This document shows positions 33,154 to 40,399 of a stretch of 64,000 nucleotides of DNA, one piece after another. Within the stretch, counting starts at the first letter, position 1, and each line of letters begins with the position of its first letter. The DNA is from a virus, in IMG/VR virus record IMGVR_UViG_3300037091_000060, positions 36,421 to 100,420 of that record. The stretch is one strand, 5' to 3'. The position numbers were made by a program, and so were the translations under genes. A model generated the notes under the pieces. That model saw only the letters and a program-made list of their open reading frames with translations, ran no database searches and was not told the DNA's origin.

Positions 33154-34737
33154 TTAAGGTCTGGGATAATTATACGGCCAACTGCCACCTTGGAAGTTGT
33201 TGCGACTACGGGCTGCGCCGAATACGGTACGCTGTGGAACGAACTTGTTCTCTTCCAACTCGCGATCTTCTTTCACGCGAAGGGCTAACAGTGCCTTTTC
33301 CCACAACGCCCACTCGGGTTGGAACTTCGCGAATACGGCCTTCTCTGGGGAGCGGCGGTAAAGTTGCGCAACGAAGCCGTCGCGGAAGTGCTGCTCTAAC
33401 TCATCTGGCAGCGGTGCTAGTGTCTGGTTCAAGTCAACGAAGCGGACTGGCTTCATTTGTGATACTATATTAAACTCCCACTCCGCGCCTGTCTGTGAAG
33501 GTACCGGGGTGAAACGGAAGCCCCAGCCGTTCGGGTCCAACACGGTCCACTGGGTCGATGCGCCTGTGCCGCTGACGGTCGTACCGGGAACTGCGTTACG
33601 TGCCGCGACTGGTGGTGTGGTCCCTTCGATGCCGTACGTAGTTATCAGCAAAAAGTTACCGTTCGAATCACGAATCTGAGTGATCGGATTCTTTGGCTGA
33701 CTATTGTTAGCTGAGTTGTTCACGTAGCCGCCTGACTCGTATGTGCCGGGGTTCACGGCCATCGTAACAGTTATAACTGGCGCAGTGAGCACGGTGTCGT
33801 TGATGTTTGTGACAACCCAGTCGCCGTTATACGCTGTGGGAAACGCGCTCGCGATGTTCATCGTCTGCCCGACTATGATGGTCGGGAGGATGCTCGTTAT
33901 CGTGAAGGTCGCAGAACCACCGCCCCACGAGGCCGCAGTTACGACTGAGCCTGTCGGCTGAAGGTAGACCGAACCGGGTTGCGGGTTGTTGCCAATGGTC
34001 GGGCCGCCTACGTTTGCTTGTCCCCATACCCCGTAATACAACGTACGGTTCGGGAACCAGTTGCACTTGAAGCCGGGATTGCCTAGACCTATACGAGCAC
34101 CGCCCGAGTAAGCCGCTGTTAGTTGAGGTAGTTGACGACCAACTTCGACGGTCGTGTACGGTTTCGGAATCGATGAGTTGTTGATGTCGAATGCGATGCC
34201 GCGCTCCAACCACGATAGATTCAAGAGCGGGCCGCCTGCTGAGACAGCGGTAGCCGCGTGTGTTTCCGGCACGCCGCCTGCGTTTCTTAGCACCAGCGCG
34301 CCCGCTGATGAGGCTACGCACATGAACGTGCCGTTGTTGCCTGCCTGTACAAAGCCTGTGATTACGAACGGTATGCCGACGTAACCGCCGAACGCTCCGT
34401 CAGGCATCGTGCCTGCATAAGTTGTGTAGCCTTGGGAGGCCGAGACCAGAGTAACCGCAGTGAGCGTCAACGTGCCACTCAAGCCTGCTGCATTCACTAC
34501 AGCGTAGTCCTGCTGAAAGCTGTTGCTAAAAATCGGAGGGACGTTGAACTCATTCCACTTGAACGGAAAAGGAACGGCGCAGATCGCAGTCATAACCTTA
34601 TTGGCGATGGACAGTGCGACTACCTGTGTAAATCCCGCAGCGTTGATGACTGGCTCTAAATCGCCGTACGTCTGACAGTCGTCGACTATGTTTTGCAACG
34701 TGACTGTCGACTGGTTCGAAGTGTTATAGATTGACAT
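33154..34737 (-). CDS. second tail adaptor / connector-like virion protein
   Basis: The 527-residue protein resembles the next structural gene in layout: a helical N-terminus (LQNIVDDCQTYGDLEPVINA), beta inserts, and an end with LPDELEQHFRDGFVAQLYRRS that matches the adaptor C-terminal helix. Residues about 93-168 are one copy of the shared beta module (YTTYAGTMPDGAFGGYVG ... NNGTFMCVASSAGALVLRN). ATG 34737 has AAGGTGA upstream. It is probably a head-tail connector component. Confidence 0.55.
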   Translation of the reverse strand: MSIYNTSNQSTVTLQNIVDDCQTYGDLEPVINAAGFTQVVALSIANKVMTAICAVPFPFKWNEFNVPPIFSNSFQQDYAVVNAAGLSGTLTLTAVTLVSASQGYTTYAGTMPDGAFGGYVGIPFVITGFVQAGNNGTFMCVASSAGALVLRNAGGVPETHAATAVSAGGPLLNLSWLERGIAFDINNSSIPKPYTTVEVGRQLPQLTAAYSGGARIGLGNPGFKCNWFPNRTLYYGVWGQANVGGPTIGNNPQPGSVYLQPTGSVVTAASWGGGSATFTITSILPTIIVGQTMNIASAFPTAYNGDWVVTNINDTVLTAPVITVTMAVNPGTYESGGYVNNSANNSQPKNPITQIRDSNGNFLLITTYGIEGTTPPVAARNAVPGTTVSGTGASTQWTVLDPNGWGFRFTPVPSQTGAEWEFNIVSQMKPVRFVDLNQTLAPLPDELEQHFRDGFVAQLYRRSPEKAVFAKFQPEWALWEKALLALRVKEDRELEENKFVPQRTVFGAARSRNNFQGGSWPYNYPRP

Positions 34738-34745
34738 GCGTCACC

Positions 34746-34906
34746 TTAAATTAGTTTGTGCTCGCGAAGAATCTTCATCACGAGTGCCTCTGCCGCTTGC
34801 TCCGCGTTATGCACAGCCGCGCTGATGTCTCCGGCTGGCCCGCGCCGCCTACAATCTCTGCCGTTGTCGGCTTCGCGCTGTTAGGGTTACCAGCATTTAC
34901 TGACAT
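34746..34906 (-). pseudogene. frame-disrupted small virion-operon gene
   Basis: ATG 34906 follows AGAGGT and opens MSVNAGNPNSAKPTTAEIVG before an early TGA at 34780-34778. The overlapping frame, displaced by -1, reads AGDISAAVHNAEQAAEALVM and ends at TAA 34748-34746, two bases before the ribosome site of the next gene. A -1 shift near 34830-34845, a G/C-rich run, would give one 53-residue protein. It may be a real frameshift site, a mutation or a sequencing error. Confidence 0.5.
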
Positions 34907-35019
34907 GAAAATACCTCTAGCGCAGATACGGAGACGCTAAGATTATAAATTCCATATGTGGTGGATTGGGACGTCTGGGTGGTTGCTACGGTGGTCATCT
35001 TGGTCCCTGAGAAAGGAAT

Positions 35020-35039
35020 AGGGCGGGAACCGCCGCCCT
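35020..35039 (-). terminator. GC-rich hairpin after the 35067 gene
   Basis: GGGCGG and CCGCCC form a six-pair stem with a six-base loop in the 160-base gap between two genes. No U-run follows, so it could be a weak terminator or an mRNA-stabilising hairpin. Apart from this, 34907-35066 holds nothing I recognise. Confidence 0.4.
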
Positions 35040-35066
35040 TCGGGGCCTTGTGGCCGTTGGTGAAAC

Positions 35067-35618
35067 TTAAATCTGTAGGTTCGGTACTTCCAAGCCTTCG
35101 GCAGACTTCGGCAAAGGACTCGTTGTCATTGTGGCGAAGCGTTCTGATGATGACATCTTGTTGCTAGAATCTTCTGCCATCTCCCACGCTCTGCGCCAAC
35201 CGATGTTGGTCCAGTTCGGAATCTTACTTCCGTTACGAGTCAAGTACTCGTCTGTGTCGCCCGGGAGCCAACGTGCGCTGCACAAGGTGCACTTAATGAC
35301 CTGAGTGCGGTCGGTGAAGATGTGAAAGTAAACTGCGGGGTCCTTCGCTTGCGCGCGCTGACGGGTGCTACCACCCTTCATGTGCTTGCAATTCTTCTGG
35401 GCCTCGATCTTCGCGATTGTGTAGTTCTCGCTGTCTCTGCGGCGTTGCTTGTCGCGGGCTTGTAAGGCCACTTCCAACGCGGCTTCTTTCTCAGCAACGC
35501 GAACTTCCTTCGCCATCATGATGCTTAACAGCGCGGAGAAATCTGCGTCCGAGATATTGCCTTTTGATGCCTTCGTCAAAATGCTGTTCACATTTGGCGG
35601 GGTCTGTTGATCTGACAT
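35067..35618 (-). CDS. hypothetical protein with CKHxKGG zinc-like domain (copy 1)
   Basis: The 183-residue protein has a helical, charged N-terminus (MAKEVRVAEKEAALEVALQA) and then CKHMKGGSTRQRA, HIFTDRTQVIKCTLC, a probable Cys/His metal site. The same C-K-H-x-K-G-G ... H-x-F-x-D-x-T ... C-x(2-3)-C pattern occurs in the protein at 39872. The two copies flank the capsid region. ATG 35618 has AAGGTG upstream. The function is unknown. Confidence 0.55.
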   Translation of the reverse strand: MSDQQTPPNVNSILTKASKGNISDADFSALLSIMMAKEVRVAEKEAALEVALQARDKQRRRDSENYTIAKIEAQKNCKHMKGGSTRQRAQAKDPAVYFHIFTDRTQVIKCTLCSARWLPGDTDEYLTRNGSKIPNWTNIGWRRAWEMAEDSSNKMSSSERFATMTTSPLPKSAEGLEVPNLQI

Positions 35619-35692
35619 ATTACACCTTGAAAGGTTGGCAAGTGAATCTTCAACCGCCCTGTTTTGGCCCGGGGTCAGGCAGATTGTGCGGC

Positions 35693-36391
35693 CTATACGC
35701 TGGCGTTATAGCTTGCGACAGGGTCCGATTGTCCGAGAGCCTCTTGGTCTTCGATGTCAACGTAACGCGTAGCGTTGCGCTTCTCCCAAAGACTGCGGAA
35801 GTATCTCGCGGAAATTACGTTCGGCGATGGTACGCCGAAGATTTTGTGGCACTGCTCTTCTGTGATAATCTCTTTCTCAACTAACTGAACTGCAACCGTG
35901 CGCCAGCCTCGGAAGGCCTCGCCGTTCGGGATGCCGTGGGCGTCCAACTTCAACACCGACCACTCGTACATCGCCGGAACTTGAATGAAACAGACGTAAC
36001 GGAGTTTATCGTGGCGGTACGGCGGGGTCGCCCAAAGACCGAGGGTGCCTCTCAAACCGTTGTCCATCACGATTGCCTTGATTCCGCCTTCTTTCAACTT
36101 CGCCATAAAATCGATAGTGGAGATCGGATTGATCTTGCGCGCGACCTCGTTGGTCAACTGCTCCTGATCGTCCCACTTGTACGCCGCTGCCATCTTGTTC
36201 GAGATTTCTTTCTCGGCGGCGAATGACTCTCTCGCAAACTCTTTATACTCTTCTGGGTGCGAAACCCACTTGGGCGTGCCGCCCGCGAGCATCTTTTGAA
36301 TGCTCTCATGTGTAGCGTTCACATCGTGGTGCTCATTGTACGGCTCTGCGTCGATACCCTTGATGAACGGCTGATCTGGTTGATGAATCAT
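35693..36391 (-). CDS. hypothetical virion-operon protein
   Basis: The 232-residue protein has no motif I can name. It is globular with mixed strands (IKAIVMDNGLRGTLGLWATP, LRYVCFIQVPAMYEWSVLK) and a basic helix near the end. ATG 36391 overlaps the HNH stop as ATGA. Its place after the capsid gene suggests a head-completion or decoration role, which is only inference. Confidence 0.45.
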   Translation of the reverse strand: MIHQPDQPFIKGIDAEPYNEHHDVNATHESIQKMLAGGTPKWVSHPEEYKEFARESFAAEKEISNKMAAAYKWDDQEQLTNEVARKINPISTIDFMAKLKEGGIKAIVMDNGLRGTLGLWATPPYRHDKLRYVCFIQVPAMYEWSVLKLDAHGIPNGEAFRGWRTVAVQLVEKEIITEEQCHKIFGVPSPNVISARYFRSLWEKRNATRYVDIEDQEALGQSDPVASYNASV

Positions 36392-36801
36392 TGTTGGTAC
36401 CCCTTTAAGTATTCGATTGCGTTGGTGAGGATGATTATGGAGTCTTTGAATCTACCGAGACCGAGATTGCAATCTTCGCATAGGAGACCGCGACGGCACT
36501 TGTCACAACTTCGCATTGGGCGGCAGCACTTATGGTTGTGGTCTATGTGCGGTGTCCCTTCAAACTCTTTACGACAGACGGCGCAACGATTATCTTGTTT
36601 CGCCTTCTTGGCATCGTACTGCTCTTGCGTGAGACCATGTCGTCGTGACCGATGAACCGCAAGTATTCTGTCTTTATTTTTGCGATAGTAAGGTCCGTAA
36701 TACTCTCTATTACGAGTCAGTTCATCTTCACGGTGGCTATCATAGAATCTTTTGTTTTTCTCGCTCGACGTGAGCGGTGCCTCTGGATTAATTCTTTTCA
36801 T
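36388..36801 (-). CDS. HNH endonuclease VII-type nuclease (beside the capsid intron)
   Basis: The core CAVCRKEFEGTPHIDHNHKC with CDKCRRGLLCEDCNLGLGRF is the recombination endonuclease VII fold: two cysteine pairs and the HxDHxH site. The N-terminus is a basic helical segment with RFYDSHREDELTRNREYY. ATG 36801 is preferred to GTG 36813 because GGAG stands seven bases before it and GTG is itself part of the regulatory pseudoknot. It sits 100 bases downstream of the split capsid gene and has its own promoter, and could have mobilised the intron. Confidence 0.85.
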   Translation of the reverse strand: MKRINPEAPLTSSEKNKRFYDSHREDELTRNREYYGPYYRKNKDRILAVHRSRRHGLTQEQYDAKKAKQDNRCAVCRKEFEGTPHIDHNHKCCRPMRSCDKCRRGLLCEDCNLGLGRFKDSIIILTNAIEYLKGYQQ

Positions 36802-36810
36802 TTTTCTCTC

Positions 36811-36853
36811 CACGAAAAGAGTTGATTAAGGGAGCACGTTCGTGCGTACTCCC
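36811..36853 (-). promoter_or_regulatory. Shine-Dalgarno-sequestering pseudoknot, copy 1
   Basis: In RNA sense a nine-pair stem with one G-U pair (36853-36845 with 36838-36830) closes loop CACGAA (36844-36839). The loop is complementary to UUCGUG (36816-36811), which runs straight into the GGAG ribosome site of the HNH gene. This forms an H-type pseudoknot. Confidence 0.75.
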
Positions 36854-36862
36854 CTAATCTGC

Positions 36863-36891
36863 ATCTTAACACAAGTTGCAACCTGTGTCAA
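36863..36891 (-). promoter_or_regulatory. sigma70-like promoter with extended -10, for the HNH gene
   Basis: TTGACA (36891-36886), 17 bases, then TAAGAT (36868-36863), with TGT before the -10. Transcription would begin a few bases before the pseudoknot, so the element would be the 5' end of the mRNA. Confidence 0.7.
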
Positions 36892-36900
36892 GAGGAAATT

Positions 36901-36993
36901 TTACTGAATTGCCGGAACTGAATCAATGAAGCGAATACGCTGGGTATTCACGCCAGTAGCAGGTGGCAACGTCACTGTTTGATGGAATTTGTC
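36901..36993 (-). CDS. major capsid protein, exon 2
   Basis: After the intron an open frame DKFHQTVTLPPATGVNTQRI and ten more residues ends at TAA 36903-36901. It has no start codon or ribosome site of its own. If exon 1 ends after CTT at 37222 and exon 2 begins at GAC 36993, the phase is kept and the protein has 345 residues. The exact splice sites are not proven. Confidence 0.6.
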   Translation of the reverse strand, partial: DKFHQTVTLPPATGVNTQRIRFIDSVPAIQ

Positions 36994-37221
36994 CTATGTG
37001 TTACATTACTTTTCAGTAATGGGTTGGTCATTTCTGCCAACCACTCATGGTTTGATTCCCATGAGAGCAGACTATCGCATCGCCTTTCGGCGTTCTCTCG
37101 CTTAGTCGTTCACGGTGCCTTTCGGCTTCCGCCTTGTTCCCGTCTCAGGGTTCAAGTCAATCAGAGAGAATTCTCACTCGTACTACGTTACTGAGTGACC
37201 CCGCTCTTAAGCTGCTAGCTT
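36994..37221 (-). ncRNA. group I intron in the capsid gene
   Basis: The core elements can be paired in order. P3 is UUCUCUC (37170-37164) with GAGAGAA (37099-37093). P4 is CUUG/CAAG and P5 is CCC/GGG, joined by AA on both sides. P6 carries a GAAA-capped hairpin. P7 is GACUA (37107-37103) with UAGUC (37074-37070). P8 is CGCC-GAAA-GGCG at 37092-37081. Three P9-type hairpins follow, the last GAAA-capped (37021-37004). It carries no ORF. A nine-pair stem (37226-37218/37212-37204) probably is P1/P2, but I could not find the usual U-G pair, so both ends are approximate. Confidence 0.8.
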
Positions 37222-38166
37222 AAGAGATGTTGAGGAACACCATCCACCGATTGTTGAGACGGGGTCAAAGCTGGAAGCAGGAGCATCGGTCACAACTCTG
37301 CAATCGATGGTCTTCCAATCGCCCTCGTCCAAGTCAGTGTCGCCCGGAACCTGCAACCATACACCGATCATCGCGTAATTTCCGAACACATAAGTTCTGT
37401 ATCCGATCTTACCCGTGCCGAGGTAGTTGGCCGTCGTGGTTACGAACGGGGTCTGCATGAAGCCTATGTTCGTGCCCGGTAGGACGATGACCTTATTCTG
37501 GTCGCTGCCCGCCATTGCGTCGAACTTCTCCATGTTCTCGTACTTCCACAAGTCAACGATGCTGTTGTTCACAGTCGTTGCGTTGTAGATGTCGCCCAAC
37601 ACGTTCGGGCTGACTGCGCCCAAGAACATGCCACGCTTGCAAGGCAATACGTTCTTTGAAACAAGCTGCTGCTTCAATTCACGGATTGTGCCTAGGTCTA
37701 GCGTGTACGGAGATGCTAGCAACGTGTTCTGGTTGACCTGTGAGTCTACGCCAGATGCGCTGTCAGCAACTGCGCTGTACAACTCGCTGATGGACTGCCC
37801 AGCTTGGTAGCCGAGTTCCACTGCGCTGTTGCCCACCAACTCATCGATTGCGGCTGCGATTGCAAACGAACTGAAGTTGGCGTAGTTGTTCCACTCACCA
37901 ATCTGGGCGGGTGAAGACAACTGAGTGATGACTTCCGGGTTTCCCACGGTGCCGTCAGCACTCTGTACAATGTCGCCCGTGAGCGTGTTGTACTGGAAAA
38001 ACGTACGGTTTACGCCCATGTGAAGACCTTGTACACGTCGTTCTGCTGCTCCAACGAATGCGTTGGTGTTGCCCTTAAGGTTCGGAATCAATTCCTTATC
38101 GAAAATGATTGCCTGTGCCGTTAGGACGTTTGATACGTTTGACCCCGAAGGGTTTGGACCGCTCAT
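37207..38166 (-). CDS. major capsid protein, exon 1 (HK97-fold)
   Basis: The 319-codon frame encodes a phage capsid: an N-terminal extended arm, GVNRTFFQYNTLTGDIVQS, a long spine helix (FAIAAAIDELVGNSAVELGY), a P-domain-like region and LGTGKIGYRTYVFGNYAMIG. It follows a scaffold gene as usual. The stop at 37209-37207 lies inside the intron stem, and the last codons after about 37222 are intron sequence. The natural C-terminus is exon 2. There is no clear ribosome site before ATG 38166; a UUCG-capped hairpin stands upstream. Expected function: main shell protein. Confidence 0.85.
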   Translation of the reverse strand: MSGPNPSGSNVSNVLTAQAIIFDKELIPNLKGNTNAFVGAAERRVQGLHMGVNRTFFQYNTLTGDIVQSADGTVGNPEVITQLSSPAQIGEWNNYANFSSFAIAAAIDELVGNSAVELGYQAGQSISELYSAVADSASGVDSQVNQNTLLASPYTLDLGTIRELKQQLVSKNVLPCKRGMFLGAVSPNVLGDIYNATTVNNSIVDLWKYENMEKFDAMAGSDQNKVIVLPGTNIGFMQTPFVTTTANYLGTGKIGYRTYVFGNYAMIGVWLQVPGDTDLDEGDWKTIDCRVVTDAPASSFDPVSTIGGWCSSTSLKLAA

Positions 38167-38188
38167 GGTGTTGCCATAGTCTGGGTCT

Positions 38189-38202
38189 CGGCGCGAACGC
38201 CG
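38189..38202 (-). promoter_or_regulatory. UUCG-capped hairpin in the capsid leader
   Basis: CGGCG-UUCG-CGCCG lies between the scaffold stop and the capsid start. A UUCG tetraloop gives great stability; such hairpins at the 5' side of highly expressed genes can protect mRNA after processing. No U-run follows, so a terminator is less likely. Confidence 0.6.
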
Positions 38203-38211
38203 GGAAGATTG

Positions 38212-39504
38212 TTACTTGACAGGGATGCCGTAAGACGCAAGCTGCTTAACGAACTGAGGGTCGTTCTTCAGCTTTGCCTTCATTACCTTCGGGTCCATGT
38301 CTCGAACTGTCTTCAAAAATTCCTTTCTCGCGAGTGCTGGGTCTGGTAGCCCCGGGCGTTGTGCGCTTAATGAACCCGGTGCTATACTCCCACCTACTCC
38401 CGGACGACGGGCCGCTGGTTGCGCATTGTGCGCGGCGGCAGACGTCGGAGCCGTTGCTTCAACCACAGGAGTGACTACTGCCTGTGGAGGGGCTTGTGTT
38501 TCTAGTGCTGGCACTGTTGCTGCCGTTTCCGCTACTACCGGGATTGCCGGGGTCACGGGCGTTGCTACAGCGGCTGGTGCAACCGGATTAGCGGCTACAA
38601 CAGCGGGTACGGTTGCCGAAGGTTCTACCTTGGCAAGTTTGTTTCCCTGTTCCTTAAGGTCTTGGAATGCGGCCTCAAGGTTGTCCAGAGTAAATTCTAG
38701 GTTGTGGTCTCGGAAGTACTCGTCGATAGCTACCGAGTTAGCTGTGCACGGAACATAGTCGTGCAAGTGACGGCGCATGAATTCGTTGGAGATCGCGCGC
38801 CCGTTTTCTTGTTGTATCTTGGCGCGAAGTTTATCTTCGCGTTCCTTATACGAGGTCTCGATCACCTCGTGAATAACATCGGTGACCTTAGCCGTGTCCT
38901 TCGATTCTAGAGCGATGCGCGCGGCTTCCGCGATCTCTTCTGGCGTCAAGAGAGTCTTCTCTTTGAAGGTCAACTTCTGTTTCTTTAGACGGTGAAATGC
39001 GCGTGTCGCATTCTCGTGCGCGTCGCGCTTCTTGATCGCCAACTCCGGGAGCGTACGTGCCTCCAAGTGAGTCGGGCGTCCGATGGGTGTTCCGTCTTCG
39101 TCGCGAACCTGATACTCTTCGACGTAGCGTGTGGCCTTGCCGCTGGCGTCGCGAGTGATCGTGACCCCTGCACCCTTCCACTCTGCGTCTTCCTCTTCGT
39201 AGGACTTAGCAACAGGAACTGCTTGTGTTGGCACAACCTCAATGGCTTGTGCTGGCACGGCTGCCATCTCGGTCGCCTGTGCTGCGAGTTCTTCTGTCGA
39301 CGGGGGGACGACGCGATTTAATTGCGCGTCTAACTCCTCTTCCTTCTGTTTTGCTTCTAACATCAGCGCGCTAATGCGCGTGGCAACGCCGCTTCCGCGC
39401 GTTCCCATCAACTTCTGCATATCAGCAGATGTCTCTGGATTTTTGATAGCTAGTAGAATAGACTTCAAGTCCATCTTCAGAACTTGTTCAAGAGTTATTG
39501 ACAT
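38212..39504 (-). CDS. capsid scaffold-like protein
   Basis: The 430-residue protein is charged and helical in its first two thirds (SALMLEAKQKEEELDAQLNR, EEIAEAARIALESKDTAKVT), then has a long alanine/proline/valine-rich linker (about residues 300-385) and a short basic end. Such low-complexity helical proteins directly before the capsid gene are scaffolds. No protease motif is seen. ATG 39504 follows AAGGAT. Confidence 0.6.
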   Translation of the reverse strand: MSITLEQVLKMDLKSILLAIKNPETSADMQKLMGTRGSGVATRISALMLEAKQKEEELDAQLNRVVPPSTEELAAQATEMAAVPAQAIEVVPTQAVPVAKSYEEEDAEWKGAGVTITRDASGKATRYVEEYQVRDEDGTPIGRPTHLEARTLPELAIKKRDAHENATRAFHRLKKQKLTFKEKTLLTPEEIAEAARIALESKDTAKVTDVIHEVIETSYKEREDKLRAKIQQENGRAISNEFMRRHLHDYVPCTANSVAIDEYFRDHNLEFTLDNLEAAFQDLKEQGNKLAKVEPSATVPAVVAANPVAPAAVATPVTPAIPVVAETAATVPALETQAPPQAVVTPVVEATAPTSAAAHNAQPAARRPGVGGSIAPGSLSAQRPGLPDPALARKEFLKTVRDMDPKVMKAKLKNDPQFVKQLASYGIPVK

Positions 39505-39516
39505 GTGGCATCCTTA

Positions 39517-39885
39517 TTAATTCTGTTTCGGTTCCTTTGCAGGAGATTCGATTGGCATGCGAAAACGCGCGGGCGGTTCGAAAACAGCCGTTGAACTTTC
39601 GCGCTGCTGTGCTTCTAGTACGGCGTTGCGTTGGTGCAACTTCACCGAGTCAAGTACCTCGGCTGAAAACTTGTTCATAGCGTGTGCGGTGGTTTGGAGA
39701 CCTGCAAGCACTTCGCTGTAGCGTTCCTGTGTCGGCTTCAATTTGATGACTTCCTGCGTCGCGGTGCGGCAGGCCTCGGCCATCAGCTTCACGAGAATTT
39801 TCCAACCCGGTTGATTCACGAGTTGCGCCAGTGCCAATCTCTCTTCGAAGGGCAGTCCGTCGCCTAATAGTTTACGATCTGACAT
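39517..39885 (-). CDS. hypothetical helical virion-operon protein
   Basis: The 122-residue protein starts at ATG 39885 with GGAGAGG upstream, overlapping the previous gene by 14 bases. It is mainly helical (PFEERLALAQLVNQPGWKIL, MAEACRTATQEVI) with a proline-rich tail. The place between portal and scaffold suggests a small head protein. Confidence 0.5.
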   Translation of the reverse strand: MSDRKLLGDGLPFEERLALAQLVNQPGWKILVKLMAEACRTATQEVIKLKPTQERYSEVLAGLQTTAHAMNKFSAEVLDSVKLHQRNAVLEAQQRESSTAVFEPPARFRMPIESPAKEPKQN

Positions 39886-40342
39886 TGGGTCCTCTCCAGA
39901 AGGCTGCACTGCCGCCGCGTTCTGACGATGACGGGCGATTGGTGGACGACGCTAACAGATTCTTTGCGGTGAGCCAGTTCTCATCCTTGGGACCACGACT
40001 CACGAATCCGCAGTTCAACAGGCACCAGATTTTAACCGTGCCATCGGAGAACGTGTGCATCGCCATATTATAATCTTTGAAGACACCTTGGACGCTGGTG
40101 CCGCCCTTTAAATGCTTGCAGAACGGATTGGGCGGGTCTGGATTTCTCGGTACGAGCTTGAACCCTTTGTAGCTCTCGCGACTTCTAAACTCCCGAAGGA
40201 ACTCGTCCGCTAATCGGACTTGTTCGGCTTGCGCGGCCTTGCGCGCGTCTTGTTCGAGTTGCTGTACGAGCGGCGCGAACTTCCCGTTCACAAATGTGAG
40301 TATGTGAAGCCAGAGGTTCCACATCCAGAGTTTAATTTTCAT
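39872..40342 (-). CDS. hypothetical protein with CKHxKGG zinc-like domain (copy 2)
   Basis: The 156-residue protein begins with an amphipathic/hydrophobic segment (MKIKLWMWNLWLHILTFVNG), then a charged helix, then CKHLKGGTSVQG, HTFSDGTVKIWCLLNC. This matches the domain at 35067, differing by one residue in the last cysteine spacing (C-x3-C instead of C-x2-C). ATG 40342 has AAGGAAC upstream. The function is unknown. Confidence 0.55.
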   Translation of the reverse strand: MKIKLWMWNLWLHILTFVNGKFAPLVQQLEQDARKAAQAEQVRLADEFLREFRSRESYKGFKLVPRNPDPPNPFCKHLKGGTSVQGVFKDYNMAMHTFSDGTVKIWCLLNCGFVSRGPKDENWLTAKNLLASSTNRPSSSERGGSAAFWRGPNVRS

Positions 40343-40376
40343 TGTATTGTTCCTTTCCCTTTCAGGTATTGTGGTA

Positions 40377-40392
40377 GGGGCGTTTCCGCCCC
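40377..40392 (-). terminator. GAAA-capped hairpin after the portal gene
   Basis: GGGGCG-GAAA-CGCCCC stands between the portal stop and the next start. It has no U-run. It may reduce read-through or mark an RNA processing point. Confidence 0.45.
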
Positions 40393-40399
40393 CACTGAA

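Noticed and set aside
36811-36853. HEARO or IscB-type guide RNA next to HNH gene
   Set aside because: The element is about 40 bases, overlaps the ribosome site and the neighbouring proteins lack RuvC/IscB domains. The match is only the word HNH.
38297-38758. 153-codon plus-strand frame opposite the scaffold gene
   Set aside because: Alanine- and glycine-rich shadow of the alanine/proline linker on the other strand.
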